From contig OZ038464.1 in NCBI GenBank assembly GCA_964036295.1, positions 16,236,443-16,300,442 on the forward strand: a DNA stretch of 64,000 nucleotides. Direction: 5' to 3'. The DNA comes from Plumapathes pennacea (lineage: Eukaryota > Cnidaria > Anthozoa > Antipatharia > Myriopathidae). Positions 60,463 to 64,000 of the stretch are shown here, in pieces. Made by a program: the position numbers and the translations under genes. The notes beneath the pieces were generated by a model, which was not told the DNA's origin, ran no database searches, and saw nothing but the letters and a program-made list of their open reading frames with translations. Positions within the stretch are counted from its first letter, which is position 1. Each line of letters opens with the position of its first letter.

Positions 60463-61170
60463 AGCAATGTTCTTGTGTTTGTGTCATTCCAGAGGCCGAA
60501 AGAAAAACATTCATTTTTCTTGTTCTCTTGTGTTTGTGTCATTCAAGAGGCCGAAAGGAAAGCATTCATTTTTCTTGTTCTTGTGCTTGTGTTTGTGTCA
60601 TTCAAGAGGCCGAAAGAAAAATTTTCATTTTTCTTGTGCTTGTGTTTGTGTCATTCAAGAGGCCAAAAGAAAAACATTCACTTTTCTTGTGCTTGTGCTT
60701 GTGTTTGTGTCATTCAAGAGGCCAAAAGGAAAAGCATTCATTTTTCTTGTTCTTACGTTTGTGTCATTCAAGAGGTCGAAAGAAAAACATTCATTCTTGT
60801 GCTTGCCGTGTTTGAGTCATTCAAGAGATCGAAAGAAAACATTCATTTTTCTTGTGCTTGTGGTTGTGTCATTCAAGAGGCCGAAAGAAAAACATTCATT
60901 TTTCTTGTGCTTGTGCTTGTGCTTGTGTCATTCAAGAGGCCGAAAGGAAAACAATAATTTTTCTTGTGCTTGTGTTTGTGTCATTCTGTCAAGAGGCCGA
61001 AAGAAAGACATTCATTTTTCTTGTGCTTGCCGTGTTTGAGTCATTCAAGAGGTCGAAAGGAAAGCATTCATTTTCTTGTTCTTGTGCTTGTGTTTGTGTC
61101 ATTCTGTCAAGAGGCCGAAAGAAAAACATTCATTTTTTTTGTGTTTGTGTTTGTGTTTGTGTCGTCCCGG
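60463..61170. repeat. Minisatellite of about 12 units replacing the TIR region of gene D
   Basis: The unit is about 50-58 bp, built on TTCTTGTGCTTGTGTTTGTG, TCATTCAAGAGGCCGAAAGA and AAAACATTCATTTT. Two units carry CATTCTGTCAAGAGG. Units lack stops in the plus frames, so long Cys/Lys/His-rich open frames arise. The single-copy ancestor is recognisable downstream of the TIR in B and C (41436-41500, 51721-51785). Confidence 0.92.
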
Positions 61171-61245
61171 TTTACCCGTGATGGTTTTTGTGCTTAAGTG
61201 CGCTTCAGTAATGTGCGGCTTATTCTTGCTTCGTATGTTTGATAA

Positions 61246-61490
61246 CCGGGAACCAATTCAATAAAACATTTACAAGTGTATTTTACAAGTCGCACCAATT
61301 TTCTCACACGAGTTAAAACACACTTTAATCCAATGGCATGACCAGGTACTGTTCCAGTTCTATATTTAAGACCTGTGTATCTGTAACGTTTAGCAGAGTT
61401 TTGTTAGACTAGAGTCTGTTTAGTGGTGTCTGAATAATGGTCCAACTTGTATATTACACTTGTAAAATGTTTATTGAAATGGCCCCAGGT
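61246..61490. repeat. MITE with GGNNCCAAT ends downstream of gene D
   Basis: Left end AACCAATTCAATAAAACATT and right end AATGTTTATTGAAATGGCCC are mirrored. It interrupts sequence that is continuous in B and C (GTTTGATAA | GACGCTGTGATAGTTATTCC). Confidence 0.8.
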
Positions 61491-64000
61491 TTTTAAGTAC
61501 GCTTCGATAGTTATTCCTTGTAGTTTAGTGAGCGAAGCTATTAAGTCTGGCTATTCATTGGAAAGCTCTCTGTGAGAGCTCTTGAGACAGGAAATGTTAA
61601 TAGTTTAGAATTGCTTATCATTTAGTTGCAATTTTACACAAAGCTTAGGATTAGAAATAGCGACTGAGCGATAGAATCCAGGGGTCGGATTCACAACATA
61701 CCATATTGCACAAGAAAGTAGGTGTAAGTCGTCCTTATATATAAAGACATAAAATACATAGTTCATAAGCATTTGTAATGAAATCACGAAATGCACCAGT
61801 GGTCTATCTGTAGTTCGCATCGGATTATTTGATTTGCGAGAATGCAAAACGTAATTATACAAAATAATAACTTTTTGCAGTCTTTTGTCGTTGAACAACC
61901 ATGATGATAATATGCACAAAAAACTTATGTACCAGCTTATACAGCTTTGAACTTACGAAAAAATAAAGCTTGTCTCTCGCTGTAGCAGTCTGTTACTCTA
62001 ATAAACCTTTTGGGAATCCTGTACAGGGCGAGGGCATATCCGCGAATATCGTATTTCTAGTACAACTGAAGCTTGAACTGGACGCTAGAGACTGCGGTGT
62101 GAATTAGACCATTGTCACGTGACCTTTCTGAGTGATTAAAGATACAGTCAAACAGACGAGAGAAACAGACAGACAAACTGACCGAGCAGTAACAGGCGGA
62201 ACGGCGACAAGTTGCGAGTCGGCCAAGTGTTCACCCTATTTCAAACTAAAATGCTTGAAAACTCGGGCCCATTAAAGTCCTGGGAACGAGGCGGCTCATC
62301 AGGCGGAACGGAGACTGGTTGCGAATCGGCCAAAGTGCAGTGTTCAAGCAAAGCGTGAAGCAGAGGGCTGATTTAGTAAAATGGTGCAAATACTGGTGGT
62401 TTTTGCCCTGGCTGGACTGATGGCCCTGTCATACGCCGGAGGAGTCTTCTTTGTTCGTCTTCTGAGAACAAACTCTGTGTACTAACGGAACTGCACCGTA
62501 CTTCGACCTTCGCGTAAGTTAGTACGTCATTAGAAAATGGAGACAAAAGAGCAACCGTGGAACGTGTTTGGGAGCGAGAAAGCCAACAGATACTCCAGAT
62601 AGCTGAATGTAATCCAACAGAGAAGCACAGACTGAGCCGTAAAGATAGCCGAAGCTGACTAGCCGGATGGATCACCGATTCACCCCGATTAGGTTTGCGT
62701 CAGGACCACTGGCCTGTAGTAGATCAATATCACAAACTAGTTGAACAAACCACTTCATGTGGACTATTTTCCGAAGTTTTTGCAACACGCATTTATAGGA
62801 GGGAAGATTTTGTAATCAAGTATACCTTCGACAAGTCATCATTATGTATCTGTCTGGTGAGGAACAGTTTGTTTGTTCATTTGTAGTTTTCATAACGGAA
62901 ACGAGCATTTTAATATTAAAATAAGATCACGCTTTGATACCTAAAAATAGATCATTTACTTTCTTCAGTCGTTTCTTTGGCTGATCGCTTGTTTGGCTTC
63001 CGGAAAGCCTCCAAGAAAAATAACTAAAACATTAACTTCCCGTAGCCGCTGCTATGTGTGAAGACATTGGAACGCCAGTTGACACAAACAGCTGAATCAA
63101 ACGATTGTAACATGTTGGTACAACATCACCCAACATGGTGTACAAACGATCGTAACATGTTGTGCCCAACAATGTTGGGCGATGTTGTGCCAACGCATTC
63201 GTTTGCACGGGCCTTTAAAATTGTCAAATTAGCAACTCTCTTGTTTAACCTGTCGGTTCGTCATCTCTATCCTCAGTTCAGTAGACTTGCTAATACTTGT
63301 CGTTTTGCACATTCCCCTTTACCCCTCCCCCGACCGACACGACAAGTGCTCAAAAATCGCGAGTTCGTCAACCGATCGCGTATACGGACGATCGTATTAA
63401 AAAGGCTCGAAGTGGGGCATTTGTATATCTTTGTAATTCCCAGTGGCGGATTTAGGGGGGCCGAGGGGGCCGCGGTCCCCCCTTTTGTCTGGGTCTCGGA
63501 TTTTTTCAGACAACGTAGACCTCTACAATCGTACACGGGCTTTGTTTTTCGTCTTTTGTTGTTGTTTATATCAATCAATTCAGAACTTTTGTTCAGTTTC
63601 GTTACCAGCAATTATTATAAAGAAAATTGAGAAACAAGCAGCAATGTGGAATGACGTTCTGCGTGCAAACAACACTCTGACACTCATCCGGCCCGGGATC
63701 CGGCCCAGGCGTACTTGTGTAATTGTGTTGCAAAATTAATCCGTCTGAAAAGAGCCATAGAGCCAATGAGAGAAAATGGGTTTGTTGAGAACGAGACGCT
63801 CTCTCCTTTTTCACAAGGATATACCTTTGGATTACAGTGCAATTGTTGACGACTATGCCACGTGTAACCAGAGAAGGATGACATTCATCAATCCCATGAT
63901 GTGACTCTTCCTTATATCATCTGCATGGGATTGATGATTGCAATAGGGTGACCCTAGTTTGTTGGCTCCTATACTATTAGCGCGCTGCAACAGATTTATC
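61491..64000. other. Right-hand flank, repeats and no confirmed gene
   Basis: To about 61900 the sequence is diverged array flank (matches 52230-52340). 62197-62240 and 62299-62345 are a local duplication of AGGCGGAACG...CGGCCAA. 63095-63200 has palindromic AACATGTTG-type repeats. 63440-63490 has the GGCGGATTTAGGGGGGCC motif. Only one weak coding candidate (62381-62485) is seen. Confidence 0.5.
62381..62485 (+). CDS. Candidate short signal-peptide exon or small ORF
   Basis: ATG in good context (TAAAATGG) opens a 34-codon frame starting MVQILVVFALAGLMALSYAG, which looks like a signal peptide or TM segment. It ends at TAA. A strong donor-like GTAAGT follows near 62514, but the frame stops before it. 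It could be the start of a further gene whose remainder lies beyond the window, or chance. The family is not recognised. Confidence 0.25.
   Translation: MVQILVVFALAGLMALSYAGGVFFVRLLRTNSVY

Noticed and set aside
60467-61039. 190-codon open frame rich in Cys, His and Lys
   Set aside because: It lies wholly in the minisatellite, and overlapping long frames exist in other plus frames because the unit lacks stops. No start context or homology.

Overview
The window is animal nuclear DNA, most likely from an anthozoan cnidarian and probably a stony coral. This is inferred from small GT-AG exons spread over tens of kilobases, AATAAA poly(A) signals, a very high density of miniature inverted-repeat elements, and an Ig-TIR (interleukin-1-receptor-like) receptor family of a kind known from cnidarians. 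No prokaryotic gene, operon, CRISPR array, tRNA or rRNA was seen.

Left third (343-21076, minus strand): a complete gene for condensin-2 complex subunit G2 (NCAPG2). I assembled 34 coding exons by eye. Their splice phases agree at every junction and they total 3537 nt (1178 codons plus stop). The introns are packed with MITE-like inverted-repeat elements, poly-C/poly-G runs, CAA/TTG microsatellites and a 19-bp tandem repeat.

Right two thirds (about 22-60.5 kb, plus strand): a head-to-tail array of four related receptor genes, called A, B, C and D here. Each has the same exon plan: signal peptide, Ig1, Ig2, Ig3, Ig4, transmembrane exon, terminal TIR exon. All internal exons are in phase 1-1. 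Predicted proteins are A 616 aa, B 604 aa, C 604 aa and D 491 aa. A lies head-to-head with NCAPG2, with 1.06 kb between the start codons. B and C are products of a very recent tandem duplication of about 9.2 kb whose junction can be read at 42947/42948. D has lost its TIR domain: the TIR exon ends after the first beta strand, at a stop next to an expanded minisatellite. D therefore looks like a membrane-anchored, signalling-dead receptor, similar in design to the vertebrate decoy receptor IL1R2.

The main points of biological interest are (1) a TIR-less member inside an Ig-TIR array, with its mutational history readable from paralogues B and C; (2) 12 of the 17 coding differences between B and C fall in the membrane-distal Ig1 exon, 8 of them as amino-acid changes, while the TIR proteins are identical; (3) stop codons just after the Ig4 and transmembrane splice donors in all four genes, which would yield soluble or TIR-less forms by intron retention; and (4) a 1.09-kb inverted-repeat element present beside B and absent beside C.

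The last 2.5 kb (61.5-64 kb) holds repeats and one weak candidate first exon of a further gene.
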